Shown here: piece after piece, positions 1 through 8,800 of the stretch
How the letters are laid out: every line of letters starts with the position of its first letter
How positions within the stretch are numbered: position 1 is the first letter of the stretch
From: Kipferlia bialata
Taxonomy: Eukaryota; Fornicata
NCBI GenBank assembly: GCA_003568945.1
Contig: BDIP01000202.1
Location: 1 to 21,255, forward strand
Direction of reading: 5' to 3'
Length of the DNA: 21,255 bases
Notes under the pieces: model-generated
Database searches by the model: none
Seen by the model: only the letters and a program-made list of their open reading frames with translations
Told to the model about the DNA's origin: nothing
Position numbers and translations under genes: made by a program

Positions 1-278
1 AGGAGGGTGCTGGCCAGGGAGATTGCCGCAGAGGGATTCATGCACTCAGGTACACACTTCTCTCTCTCTCTCTCTCTCTCTTTCTTTCTCTATCTCTTGG
101 CATATATATAGGACAGTCATTAGTGTTTGTTAGCTTCTCTAACCCCTCAGGCCTTGACGTTCTGGTGGCCCCTGAGGCCAGTGTGCTGCTCTTTGCGGCA
201 CTCACAGTGAGACCCCCATCCAAGGGCAGCAAGGGCCAGAGGGGGGAGGGAAGGACACTCCCAGGCCTCGTAGAGTGA
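1..278 (+). CDS. 3' end of an unidentified gene (last two exons)
   Basis: Exon 1-49 reads RRVLAREIAAEGFMHS and is followed by an intron (50-150) that begins GTACAC, carries a (TC)n tract and ends CTAACCCCTCAG, matching the acceptor type used across the window. Exon 151-278 continues in phase (split Gly codon) as LDVLVAPEASVLLFAALTV, then a Lys/Gly/Arg-rich tail ending GLVE and a TGA at 276-278. About 58 residues are visible. The hydrophobic stretch VLVAPEASVLLFAALTV is too short and broken to call a membrane helix with confidence. I do not recognise the family. The start lies outside the window. The intron motif and phase agreement make the exon structure fairly safe; the function is unknown. 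Confidence 0.65.
   Translation, partial: EGAGQGDCRRGIHALRYTLLSLSLSLFLSLSLGIYIGQSLVFVSFSNPSGLDVLVAPEASVLLFAALTVRPPSKGSKGQRGEGRTLPGLVE
61..82 (+). repeat. (TC)n microsatellite in an intron
   Basis: A run of TC dinucleotides sits just after the 5' splice site of the first intron. Similar GA/TC and TA tracts occur in many introns of the window. Confidence 0.8.
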
Positions 279-374
279 GGGTCGCTGTCCTTTAGTATCT
301 TCAATTGATATTACTATAGGCAGACTCTGCTCTTCTACATACATACAATATGAATACATGGTGTGATTCTTCAC

Positions 375-734
375 CTGGACCTCATCTCTCCGCAATTGGA
401 GAGTGGGAAATTTCAAGAATACAATAGAATTCAGTATCGAACAACCATTCACTAATATCACAACTACTGACCGGTCATCAGAGATATATCACATAGCTCA
501 AAATGACAGCTAAAGAATGTTGTCTCGGAGACCCTCGAGACTTGCAAACTTATATACGTATATCCTGTGACAGTGGCACTGTAGACTAAAGTCTGCAATG
601 CAGTTAACAACTGTACTCACCTGGAATTTGAGAAGTCCGCTACCCTGGTAGTGTAGACTGTAGAGTGAGAGAAGGCCGCCACTGTAGTGAGATGGTATTC
701 CTAGTGTCACCACAAAGATTGCTCTCTCTTCCAT
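375..734 (-). CDS. Unidentified beta-rich protein, first three exons, tiny introns
   Basis: An ATG at 734 opens MEERAIFVVTLGIPSHYSGG and the exon (621-734) ends CAG before a strong donor GTGAGTAC. Joining to exon 493-592 across 28 nt (593-620, ending ATTGCAG) and to exon 375-466 across 26 nt (467-492, GTGATA to GGTCAG) keeps one open frame with matching phases; each unspliced frame meets stops. Exon 3 includes VVILVNGCSILNSIVFLKF and ends CAG before GTGAAG. Alternating hydrophobic strands suggest a beta-propeller-like protein, but no family is recognised. The 3' end is unresolved: the frame stays open to 147, which would overlap the last exon of the first gene on the other strand, so another splice is more likely. 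The gene is head-to-head with the kelch-like gene, so 735-820 may be a shared promoter region. Confidence 0.45.
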
Positions 735-820
735 AGCGTCACTCGTAGACGTGAGTACAAGGACTGGCACACTTAGGGCTGACATCCCTGACAGTGATAC
801 TGATACTGATACTGAGCCCA

Positions 821-1800
821 ATGCCCCTGATGCAGTGGTACGACAACTGTGTGGTGGCCCTGCCAGAGATCACCCATATGTATAATGAGAGGCAACAGCC
901 TCGTGTTGTTTCAATAGGTGATAACCAGGCACTGCTCACATACTGGTCCAGAAGAGAGAGAGAGTGGATCTGGAGACTACTTACCCTCAATGACGATCAC
1001 ACAGTGACAGAGACGCCACTGACTCTACCAAGAGATGTATATGGTCTGAGGCATGCATCGTTTGCAAGAGTGCAGGATAGTGTATTTGTGTGTGGATATC
1101 GGATTGTGAACGGTAGACATGTCTTCTCCATGGTCAGCTACTGCATCCCAGAGAGGGAGTGGGAGAATCTAGACAACGATTCCTGTGTCAAACCACCAGC
1201 GACCAAGCATCCCCATCTTGCTGCAGTCGGGGATTCCACCCTTGTATACTGGGGTATTCGTGCCACGAATCGTGATATGGGGTATGACTCAATCTTTGAT
1301 GATGAGTACGTGATGTGGCTGTGGAGTGTTGGCACTGGTTCTTGGACAAGATGTGAAGACACACCCGGGATATTTACTACAGAGACCACCGTCTCTATTC
1401 AATGAATAGTATTCATGATACCTGTGTCTTTCCAGGAAGGGAGGGATTCAGCCTGTCTCTACGCGATGGCTCTCTCGTAGAAGAGGATGATAGCTGGGCC
1501 TTCCTTTCAGGGACTATAGCTGAGCCCAAGGAAGTATGTGCCAGTCTTGGGTCCACGTATGAAAGTCTGCTGTTGACCTACGCAAGGGAGGTAGAAGGAC
1601 GGCAAGGTGTATGTTTGTATGACATAGTGTCTGGCGACTTGATGCCTTGTGAGTCCCTCCCGGTGAGATGTAGTAGAATGAATAGCATATCTGCTACTCT
1701 GATCAATCCTACGACTGCTATTGTGGTGGGACACAAGGACATGGTTGTGGTAGATGTGCTGCCAGAGGTGTTGGGGCCAACAATATTCAGTGAAGAGTGA
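821..1800 (+). CDS. Kelch-like beta-propeller protein, frame change near 1391 and early stop
   Basis: From ATG 821 (a second ATG at 830 is also possible) the frame reads MPLMQWYDNCVVALPE and then propeller-like blade segments, for example WSRREREWIWRLLTL, RHASFARVQDSVFVCGYRIV and EYVMWLWSVGTGSWTRCED, ending at a TGA at 1403. Coding character continues in another frame from about 1436 (REGFSLSLRDGSLVEEDDSW) to a TGA at 1798. An intron 1391-1443 (GTCTCT to GGGAG, 53 nt) would join the frames in phase but has weak sites; one from 1353 to 1384 also fits. After TGA 1798 the same frame stays open 53 codons to 1962 and looks coding (EVTKELDELLRSHQIEQRSE). The gene may be a decaying family member or carry sequence errors. 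Kelch repeats are protein-binding propellers. The family call rests on the W/G spacing of blades, not a perfect motif. Confidence 0.5.
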
Positions 1801-2244
1801 GAAGTGACCAAAGAGCTAGATGAGCTACTGAGGAGCCATCAGATAGAACAGAGATCAGAGGCATGCGATTTATGCCTCATATTTGATAATTACGGGTTTC
1901 AAGATACAATAGAATTGAATAGTGGACAAGTTTCATCGATACCCAAAGTGTTGATTCATTGATGGACATCCACAAGTAATACCGGTCCTAATGTATAGAC
2001 TATAGTATAGTCTACAATGTATAGTCACTATACATTGTTTAGCGATAAGGGGACTTGGACTCCAAGCTGGAGGATATATAGGACACTGCTTGATTATGTG
2101 TGCACAAGCATAACACGTTTGAGAGAAGGCTGAGGAGAGCTGCAGGCTGCAGCTGAGACAATCTTGGCTGTCTGTCGTACACCAGATGCTGATGCAGAAT
2201 ATGCAGTATATCACCGTTGACTTATCACAGGTGTTCACTGAACA
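1801..2244. other. Space between kelch-like gene and coiled-coil gene
   Basis: The left part (1801-1962) is the open extension of the kelch-like frame. The rest holds two perfect short palindromes. On the minus strand an open but un-protein-like, Cys-rich frame runs on from the coiled-coil gene to 1933; it is probably 3' untranslated or intronic. No other gene is seen. Confidence 0.5.
2014..2038. repeat. Perfect palindrome, 12-bp arms, 1-bp centre
   Basis: ACAATGTATAGT is followed by C and then ACTATACATTGT, its exact reverse complement. It would form a tight hairpin in either strand's RNA. It lies between two convergent genes, where a 3' end signal could sit, but no such role is shown. Confidence 0.85.
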
Positions 2245-2249
2245 CCTGT
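2227..2249. repeat. Perfect palindrome, 11-bp arms, 1-bp centre
   Basis: ACAGGTGTTCA, C, TGAACACCTGT. It lies exactly where the coiled-coil frame loses its heptad character and contains the potential donor AG|GTGTTC on the minus strand, so it may overlap the true end or a splice site of that gene. Confidence 0.85.
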
Positions 2250-3119
2250 TCAGGGAATTTTGTAACGATTTGATCATGAGGTCTTGCTGGGCAAGGGCTG
2301 CCTCCATCTTAGCCCCATACCGACTGAGACCTGCAGTGTGAAAGGCGTCAAGCCCCGCGATGGTCTCTGTGAGTTGGGCTTCCATCTCAGTCTCCACCAT
2401 AGTGATTCTGACAGTATCCCTAGCCTCCATTCTAGCAATAGTCTCTGAGTGCCGTGACTCTATTCTTGCAATGGTCTCTGCGTTCACATCCAGACTGGCC
2501 TGCACCTTTGCCTCAAGCTCTGCGATGTTCTCTGAGTGCATGGTTTCTATCTTATCCATAGTCTCTCTACGCTGGGTCTCCATCCTAGCAATTGTCTCGG
2601 TGCTCGCGTCCAGACTCGCCTGCATCTTTGCCTCAAACCGAGTGATGCTGGCAGTCTCCTTTGTCTCTGGTGTAGCAATAGTCTCTCTGAACGTAGCTTT
2701 CATTCCAGCAATAGACTCCTGCCAGGCCTCAATCTTAGTCTCAAGACGTGTGATGGCGGCATTGTGCTCGGCCGCTAGTCTAGCGTTGGTCTCTCTGTGG
2801 CGGCCCTTCATATCGACCATGTCTCTCTGTAGCTGTCTGAGAGAGGTCGCGTTCTCACCCAGTCCTACACTAAGCCGCCCTATCTCCTGTGCCTGCTCTC
2901 CGGTGTCAAACTCGATCAGCGACACCCTTCTCTCCAGAGTCTCATATTCAGGCGCAGCACTGGAGGCCAGGGGATACGAGTGACTCGGCGAGTCTTCATC
3001 GGCTCTCTACCCACAGTGGACACAAGTGTCGTCCCTTTCCGGCCCTGTAAGAACTCCAGAATATGCTGAGTCATCTCCGTCATGTTCTTGGCGCCCAAAG
3101 GGAACATCGCGTCCGACAT
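2245..3119 (-). CDS. Coiled-coil protein, two exons, C-terminus uncertain
   Basis: ATG at 3119 opens MSDAMFPLGAKNMTEMTQHI. A second frame, open from 3006, carries APEYETLERRVSLIEFDTGE and then about 200 residues of uninterrupted heptad-type coiled coil rich in E, T, R, A and M. An intron 2960-3021 (62 nt, GTCCAC to GCCTCCAG) joins the frames in phase as TTLVAAPEYE; shorter alternatives (17 or 38 nt) also fit, so the junction is not certain. The coil has an internal repeat of about 36 residues with units containing QASLDASTETIARME and QASLDVNAETIARIE. Coding quality ends near LMIKSLQNSLNR. A long parallel coiled coil of this type is usually structural or scaffolding; no specific family is recognised. 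The antisense open frame at 2360-2983 is a shadow of the repeat. Confidence 0.7.
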
Positions 3120-3673
3120 TGAATGGATCTCCCATGATATAGTGACTGATGTGAGACTGCATTAATGCAATGGAACGAGGACGGGGAGGGGGTCATGGAC
3201 ACAAATGGGGAAAGAGGAGTAGCAGGTTCTGTATATGGTATGGGAGAGACGGGATATTGAACTGTGTAGGGTGGGGGCCCCCACTGGGGGAGTGAGAGAA
3301 AAGGGGCCGAGGGGGGGGGGGTTGGTGTAGATCGGCAGACAGATAGGACTCTTTTATAGACTCTTACAGTCTATTAGACTGTATATACAGTACTTAAGAG
3401 TGAGTCAAATGCTTCCGGCACCAGTGACGGCAGTAGGGGTAAACCAGTATCATGCAGAGGACAAACTATGTCACATAGTCCGAGATACTCAGTCACAGAT
3501 TCGGAAAACCCTTTGTAATGGTCCCATACTCAAAAATTTCCGACACACTTGGGCTCTCTCTCTCTCTCTACCTCCCCCCCCCTATCCCTCTCATGTCCTA
3601 GTCATCCTCAAGCGAGAAGTATTCCTACTCATCCTGCAGCGAGGAGTAACCGGGACATGAGCCAGGCGCTGAG
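3120..3673. other. Intergenic region without a supported gene
   Basis: This lies between the divergent starts of the coiled-coil gene (-) and the 139-residue gene (+). It has short G and C runs (poly-G near 3310, poly-C near 3577), a (TC)n tract near 3555 and a partly self-complementary stretch at about 3349-3395. An open frame at 3400-3660 lacks an ATG start and protein-like composition and is not accepted. Promoters of both genes should lie here; no TATA-like element could be singled out. Confidence 0.5.
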
Positions 3674-3966
3674 ATGGCCAGTGCCTGCAGACGCACAATG
3701 GCACATCTATGCTTGAAGTAAGTGGTGGACCTTACATCCTATATGTAATATATTATTAGTATACATATGTATATTTGCTTATATTGTATATGTTATATCA
3801 TACATACATATACTGAAGCCCCCCCCCTTCTTTGAGTAACACACGTGATATCAGCGAAGTTCTAACACTTAGGGCGCTGGGACCCATATGCGATGCCCAC
3901 GGGTGGAGCATCTACCACCTGTTTAACCTAGGAAGGGCTTTTGGTACTATTCACACACACACATAT

Positions 3967-3999
<33 letters not shown>

Positions 4000-5159
4000 C
4001 ATTATTGGACTCTTCTACAATACTACATAGTATAGTATTATAGTACCCTATTATTGAAATATATTATTGTCTATATTGGTTACCAGTTTGGTACCCTTAC
4101 AATACTGGATTGGTGTCTGACTATGGAAGGGCTTCAACAATACTATTGGCAGTATCCTCACTATACTACATTGCCAATGAAGTTCATTGGTTGTACCTCT
4201 ATTCCTATCTTTTCGAAATTTTTCAATATCTATGCTATTAGCCTATGCTCTTCTGTTGGTTGTATACCCTCTATTCTAGCTTTAGGCCTCAACCCTATAT
4301 TCTTATCTTCTATCAATAAATCTCATTTCTATTCTATTTCTAATTCCTTCAATCTATTCTAACTTTAGGCCTCAACGCTGTGGAGATAGACGGAGCGCTA
4401 GCCGGAGAGCGTAGCGATGGAGACCAGTGGCCACCTGACCTGAGTCGTGCAGACTGGGACATCCTCTATCAGGTATGCAATATATCTACATACATGTCTG
4501 AAATAGAATGTAACATAGTATTTAGCATATGTATATGTATATATATACATACGCATTTTTACACTGGGATATCCTCTATCAGGTATACAATATATCTACA
4601 TACAAGCTGTTATACAGTGTTATACTATATTATACTGTCCAACACTCTCCCATGAATCACTAACAATAATGGACCACTATAATAATGGGAGCCTCTTAAC
4701 CTGAATACATTGAGTCAATGTAACATTGACAATTCAATACATGTTATGCTAAGGATTGAGATATTGTATTTTGACGTGACATTCTGTATGATGTCACCAA
4801 CAGACTCTCATGTGTGTCTCACTGTAGTATATAAGTATTCTGTACTCAATAGGTAGTGTATATATCTCACATCCAGTATGAGATGTTGACTGGCATTACA
4901 CCCCGTTGACCTCGCGTACTTCTATTCATACCCATGAATATTTCACATCTATATATGGGTACCCACTATTGCTTAAGAACCTCTCACCCACCAGTTTGAG
5001 AGGTTGACTGGCATTACACCCCGTGACCTAGCAGAGCTCTCCTTTGCTTCTGACAACCTACCGGCTGTGTATGACGCATCTCTCGTTGACATGAAATCTA
5101 CAGATGCATTTGGGTTCAGAGTGATACAGACCATCATTCAGATGGCGCAGGAGAACTAA
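3674..5159 (+). CDS. Orphan 139-residue protein, four exons
   Basis: Exons 3674-3717, 3837-3943, 4369-4472 and 4995-5159 join with matching phases (2, 1, 0) into 420 nt: ATG, 139 residues, TAA. Exon 1 follows an in-frame stop and ends before the strong donor GTAAGT. Acceptors are CTTTGAG (weak), CTAACTTTAG and CTCACCCACCAG. The protein reads NNTRDISEVLTLRALGPICD, then HGWSIYHLFNLGRAFG, SRADWDILYQFERLTGITPR and DAFGFRVIQTIIQMAQEN. It looks like a small, soluble, mostly helical globular protein with no signal peptide or membrane segment. I do not recognise the family. Introns 2 and 3 are unusually long (425 and 522 nt) and contain imperfect copies of the flanking exon ends, listed separately. 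It is convergent with the macrodomain gene. Confidence 0.7.
3950..4001. repeat. (CA)n/(TA)n microsatellite in intron 2 of the orphan gene
   Basis: A CA tract passes into CATA and then a pure TA tract immediately downstream of the donor of exon 2. TA tracts of this kind flank most of the junction copies described in this window. Confidence 0.85.
4270..4379 (+). repeat. Acceptor plus exon-3 start duplicated upstream (83-bp offset)
   Basis: About 27 bp at 4270-4296 resemble 4353-4379, the branch site, acceptor and first bases of exon 3. The real site has CTAACTTTAG before GCCTCAACG; the upstream copy has CTAGCTTTAG before GCCTCAACC. The copy has therefore lost the A expected to be the branch point, consistent with an inactive acceptor. 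Confidence 0.75.
4453..4604 (+). repeat. Exon-3 end plus donor duplicated downstream (110-bp offset)
   Basis: 4453-4494 and 4563-4604 are 42-bp direct copies with two differences. Each contains the exon end ATCCTCTATCAG and a donor (GTATGC in the first, GTATAC in the second) plus the same following intron bases. The first joins exon 4 in phase; the second lies inside intron 3 and could act as an alternative 5' splice site. Confidence 0.85.
4873..5034 (+). repeat. Acceptor plus exon-4 start duplicated upstream (about 120-bp offset)
   Basis: 4873-4912 matches 4991-5034: both contain CCAGT, then GAGANGTTGACTGGCATTAC and CCCCGT. The upstream copy has one extra T, which puts TGA in frame right after the shared segment, so it cannot serve as the coding exon. 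Its acceptor context CTCACATCCAG looks intact. Confidence 0.75.
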
Positions 5160-5262
5160 GACAAGAGAATATGACTATACTATACTGTCATTAACATGAA
5201 ATCCACAGATGCATTGGATTCCCTGTCCTAAGGACCATTCTATAGATAGTACAGGAATACTA
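5088..5262 (+). repeat. Exon-4 tail duplicated downstream of the stop codon
   Basis: ACATGAAATCTACAGATGCA near 5089 recurs with one change near 5194 (offset about 105 bp). The following 40-45 bp are recognisably similar but more diverged, including a counterpart of the segment around the stop codon. The copy is no longer open in frame. Confidence 0.6.
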
Positions 5263-5641
5263 GATCTAGTATAACTTCTACTGTAGAAGTATTAGGGTAT
5301 GATGTATTTTCACTTTTGGTTCGGAAGTACAAATACGTTAATACACACGTCGCATTGTTGGATCCTCCCCACTTGGAAGTACTGTGCACATAAAAGATAG
5401 TCAGCACTATAAAGTGTCAGGTTATGGCTTTGTGTGTGAGAGTGAGATCTGGACTCACTATCAATGGCCCATTGACAATGGGTCCAATACCATAGGGGAT
5501 TAGGAGTCTTACTACTAGCATTGCCTGAGTGAACCAAAATGCATTTATGAGAACTACTTTTCTAGCATGCCATGGCAGTGACAGCGAGGTCCCTGTCTGA
5601 GAAGACATTGATTAAATAGTGACACATTGTTATGGTTTTAA
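5160..5641. other. Space between convergent genes, with decayed exon copies
   Basis: No independent gene is supported. The left part holds the decayed copy of the orphan gene's last exon. The right part, about 5572-5613, is a minus-strand copy of the last macrodomain exon segment, with about 32 bp matching 5664-5695. Small frames at 5310-5608 have no coding character. Confidence 0.55.
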
Positions 5642-5856
5642 CTACTCCAGTATGCCCCTGTACACAGCCAGGTCCCTGTCTGAGAACACATTGAACAGAA
5701 CAGTGTCCATCACACCAGGGTGGGTCTGTAGCCACGCAGTAACAGCCTGGGATTAAGTAGATAGACGATACTAGATATAGATATATATATATAGATGTTA
5801 GATATACATGTGTCTATCACACCAGGGTGGGACTCAAGCCAGGTGGTGACAGCCTT
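5572..5856 (-). repeat. Copies of the last macrodomain exon on both sides
   Basis: The real last exon is 5642-5746 (acceptor [31 protein letters not shown], stop at 5642). An upstream copy at 5810-5853 encodes [15 protein letters not shown] after a non-canonical CTTACCGCAAG and lacks the remainder of the exon; its offset is 107 bp. A downstream copy at about 5572-5613 covers the segment encoding [10 protein letters not shown] and is also diverged. The duplicated protein segment keeps conservative changes (A/T, Q/E, T/S, M/I). Confidence 0.75.
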
Positions 5857-8800
5857 GCGGTAAGAAGAGGCTATAAGTACTATACAATGAATCACCTTCA
5901 CTGCTCCCTCTAATGCAGGTTGCACAGCCAACTGATAGAACTCATACCCACATAATACGTATAACATGTACTGTATATACCTGTAAATATATGTGTGCAT
6001 ATATATACATATGTGTGTGTATATAACACACGTAAGACACAAACTCATCTGTTTCTCCTCGACTGCTGCCTCTGATGAAGGTATGACATATATAGTATAT
6101 GATAGTATACACTCATGAGTATAGCATTGAGAGTATATGTATATACCTCTACTGCTGCCTCCGATGCCGGTTGGAATGTCTTATACTATGAATCCAGTAT
6201 ACTGAGAACACATACACATATACTATATACTATATATATATATATATGAATATACCATATATACCTGGACTGCTGCCTCCGATGCAGGCTGGATGGGGTA
6301 CCCAAAGACACCAGTGGAGATGGAACAGAAGGCAACCTCACGGAGACCAACCTCAGAATCAGACTGAATATGCGTAGACAAATATATATGATAGATGAGA
6401 CACTTGGAGAACGCAGCGATCCAGTTCAGTAATATACAGTAGGTGCATTCATATGTCCTATATATAAAGGAGAATTTCTATATAGTTAGCAGTATACCTC
6501 AGCGGCCAGGTCCAGGCATGACGTGTAACAGCTCTGTAACAGGGACCGGTGCTTTGGCGTGACCTGGGTATGAGACCAGTGTAGATCATTATAATATCCA
6601 AAGTACATATCCCACGAAGGCATGCCTCTCTCCCGACTCATGACGCCACTTCGTTAACAGAATAGAGAATCTCTATGGATACCCATATACTACAATGGAT
6701 ATGTATAATCGATATTTACAATATATATAATACATACTAATATATGATACATAATGTATATCCAAGAGACATATTAGGGCATGTCCTTCATACCTCCCAT
6801 ACAGAAACTACACTATATATATAATATATAATATATATACTATAATAGTTATCCTAGGACATATATACATACCTCCCCCCTGACTATTGGTCCTACTGTG
6901 TGAAGCACATAGGCACTGGGGAGGTTGTATCCCCTGGTGATCTTGGCGGTGCCTGGTGTAAGACGTGTCCCATACTATTATTCAAGTCATGTAGTCATCA
7001 CTAACATCACTAACAAATATATATATCCTAAAAATGCATAAGTGTACCAGTATAGGTTCTGCCCTGCCCTGTCTGTCCATGATGGTCAATATATACTATA
7101 TACATGTTATACATGGTATATTCTATATATATGCATTCATACTAACCCGTTGGCTCTGCCCTGCCCTGTCTGTCCATGATGGTCTATACATATACTATAT
7201 ATATATGTCATACATATGGTATATACTATATATATATATATACCTATAGTATATAGATAGTGAGTACATACCTGTTGGCTCTGCCCTGCCCTGTCTGTCC
7301 ATGATGGTCTGGCAGTCATCCCTCAGCTGCACACCTGCTCTGGTATGAGAGATAGAGATCTCTAATATATCGAAAATATACACCTGTATAGTAATATATA
7401 ATACAACATTCTCTTACTTTGAGTGTATGACGTTGTCGATGCACTTGTGGAATGGTTGGAAGCATCCGAGCATCTGGATGTCAGGTAGTGATTGGTGGAT
7501 TGATTACAAAAACTGAACTATACTAACTCTATACGTGGTCATTGGCTGCATTGACTATAGTTTATTACGTACATATATATAAACACAATTATGAATGTGT
7601 TAGTCAATATGGTACACACTTAGTTGTAACTACGCAAAGTTGATACCTGGTCATTGGCTGCATTCATACATACATGCAAATACATATCAATCCTTCCTAC
7701 TAGTGTGCAACAGTACTGAGTATACATATGAATGAAAAGAAAATAACCTAAGACTAAGTCAATACTAACTATAGAGTTACTATATACCTGGTCATTGGCT
7801 GCATTGATAATGGCCCCTGGGGTACTGGGGTCAGTGAATGTAGTGTATCTATAAATATGTATGCACTGTATATACATTGCAATTATCACTTGTATGACAG
7901 TTGTGATATCTGGCTAACTAACCTATTAAGCTATCTGGCTAACTAACCTCAGTAATGTCCCCCTTCCGGAGTGCAATTGCACTCTAAGGGTACATATCGT
8001 ATTGTATACATAGTATATATACTTACTGTAAGGTGTATCCTATACAGTATATACTAACCTTAGAGTAGTAATGTCCCCCTTCCAGAGTGCAATGGCACTG
8101 GACCCAACCATACTGAAAGAGTATATACTATGTATTTACTATATATACTATATATACTATATATATACTATATACTATGTATGCAGTATGCTAACTTTGC
8201 ATTGCTATTTACTCACCTTAGAGTAGTAATGACCCCCTTCCACAGTGCAATGGCACTGGACCACCAAGATATACATATATACTATATACTATTTTTGCAA
8301 TATGCTAAATACTGACCTCAGTGTTGTGATGTCCCCCTTCCACAGTGCAATGGTACTGGACCCAACCATGCGCATAGAGGGTAGACTGGACAGGGGGGTG
8401 AGAGGGGTATCCAGCAGTTCGGCCTACGGTTAGAATCAATTGATAAATGGATCTGTCCGCGTGTCTTCTTCTGCCTGCTGTATATTTACTTTATATTTAG
8501 CACAATTGCAATTATAGGTACCGTTAAGATTGTGATATCGTCATGTGTGATATACCTGCAACAGTCTTGACAGGAGTCCAGTCATCACTGCGTCCAGGGT
8601 GTTACTGGGCAGCACAGGCAGGGAGGCCTAGAGTAAGTATGCATACAATTCATGTATTCATACATCTGGGGCGAGAGAGAGAGAAGTGTTACTGGGCAGG
8701 ACAGTGAGGGAGGCATATAGTGAGAGAGTAAGAGAGTGTCATATAGCAGAGAGAGGGAAGGATCTAGAGGAAGGCAGAGAGGTATCACTGGTTAAATAGT

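Noticed and set aside
510-821. Start of the minus-strand gene further upstream at 784 or 821
   Set aside because: The extra residues (SVSVSVSLSG and similar) come from a simple GATACT repeat, and 821 is not an ATG on that strand. ATG 734 gives a cleaner start, though 784 cannot be fully excluded.
1933-2244. Continuation of the coiled-coil frame as a Cys-rich tail of about 100 residues
   Set aside because: Composition changes abruptly at a palindrome, with no heptads and many Cys/Tyr/Ile typical of AT-rich non-coding sequence. It is kept only as a possible untranslated or intronic extension.
2360-2983. Plus-strand open frame antisense to the coiled-coil gene
   Set aside because: It is a shadow of the heptad repeat; the minus-strand reading has clear coiled-coil character and an ATG-led first exon.
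3400-3660. 86-codon plus-strand frame in the intergenic region
   Set aside because: It begins at GTG, has no splice or codon evidence, and contains low-complexity (TC)n and poly-C translation.
5461-5540. Possible decayed copy of the macrodomain VGPIV exon
   Set aside because: Only a short GGACCCATTGTCAATGGG segment resembles the exon; this is too little to separate from chance.
7055-8363. CRISPR-like array suggested by regularly spaced repeats
   Set aside because: The repeats differ between exons, decay with distance, encode macrodomain protein segments and include splice donors. The spacers are TA microsatellites. This is a eukaryotic gene.
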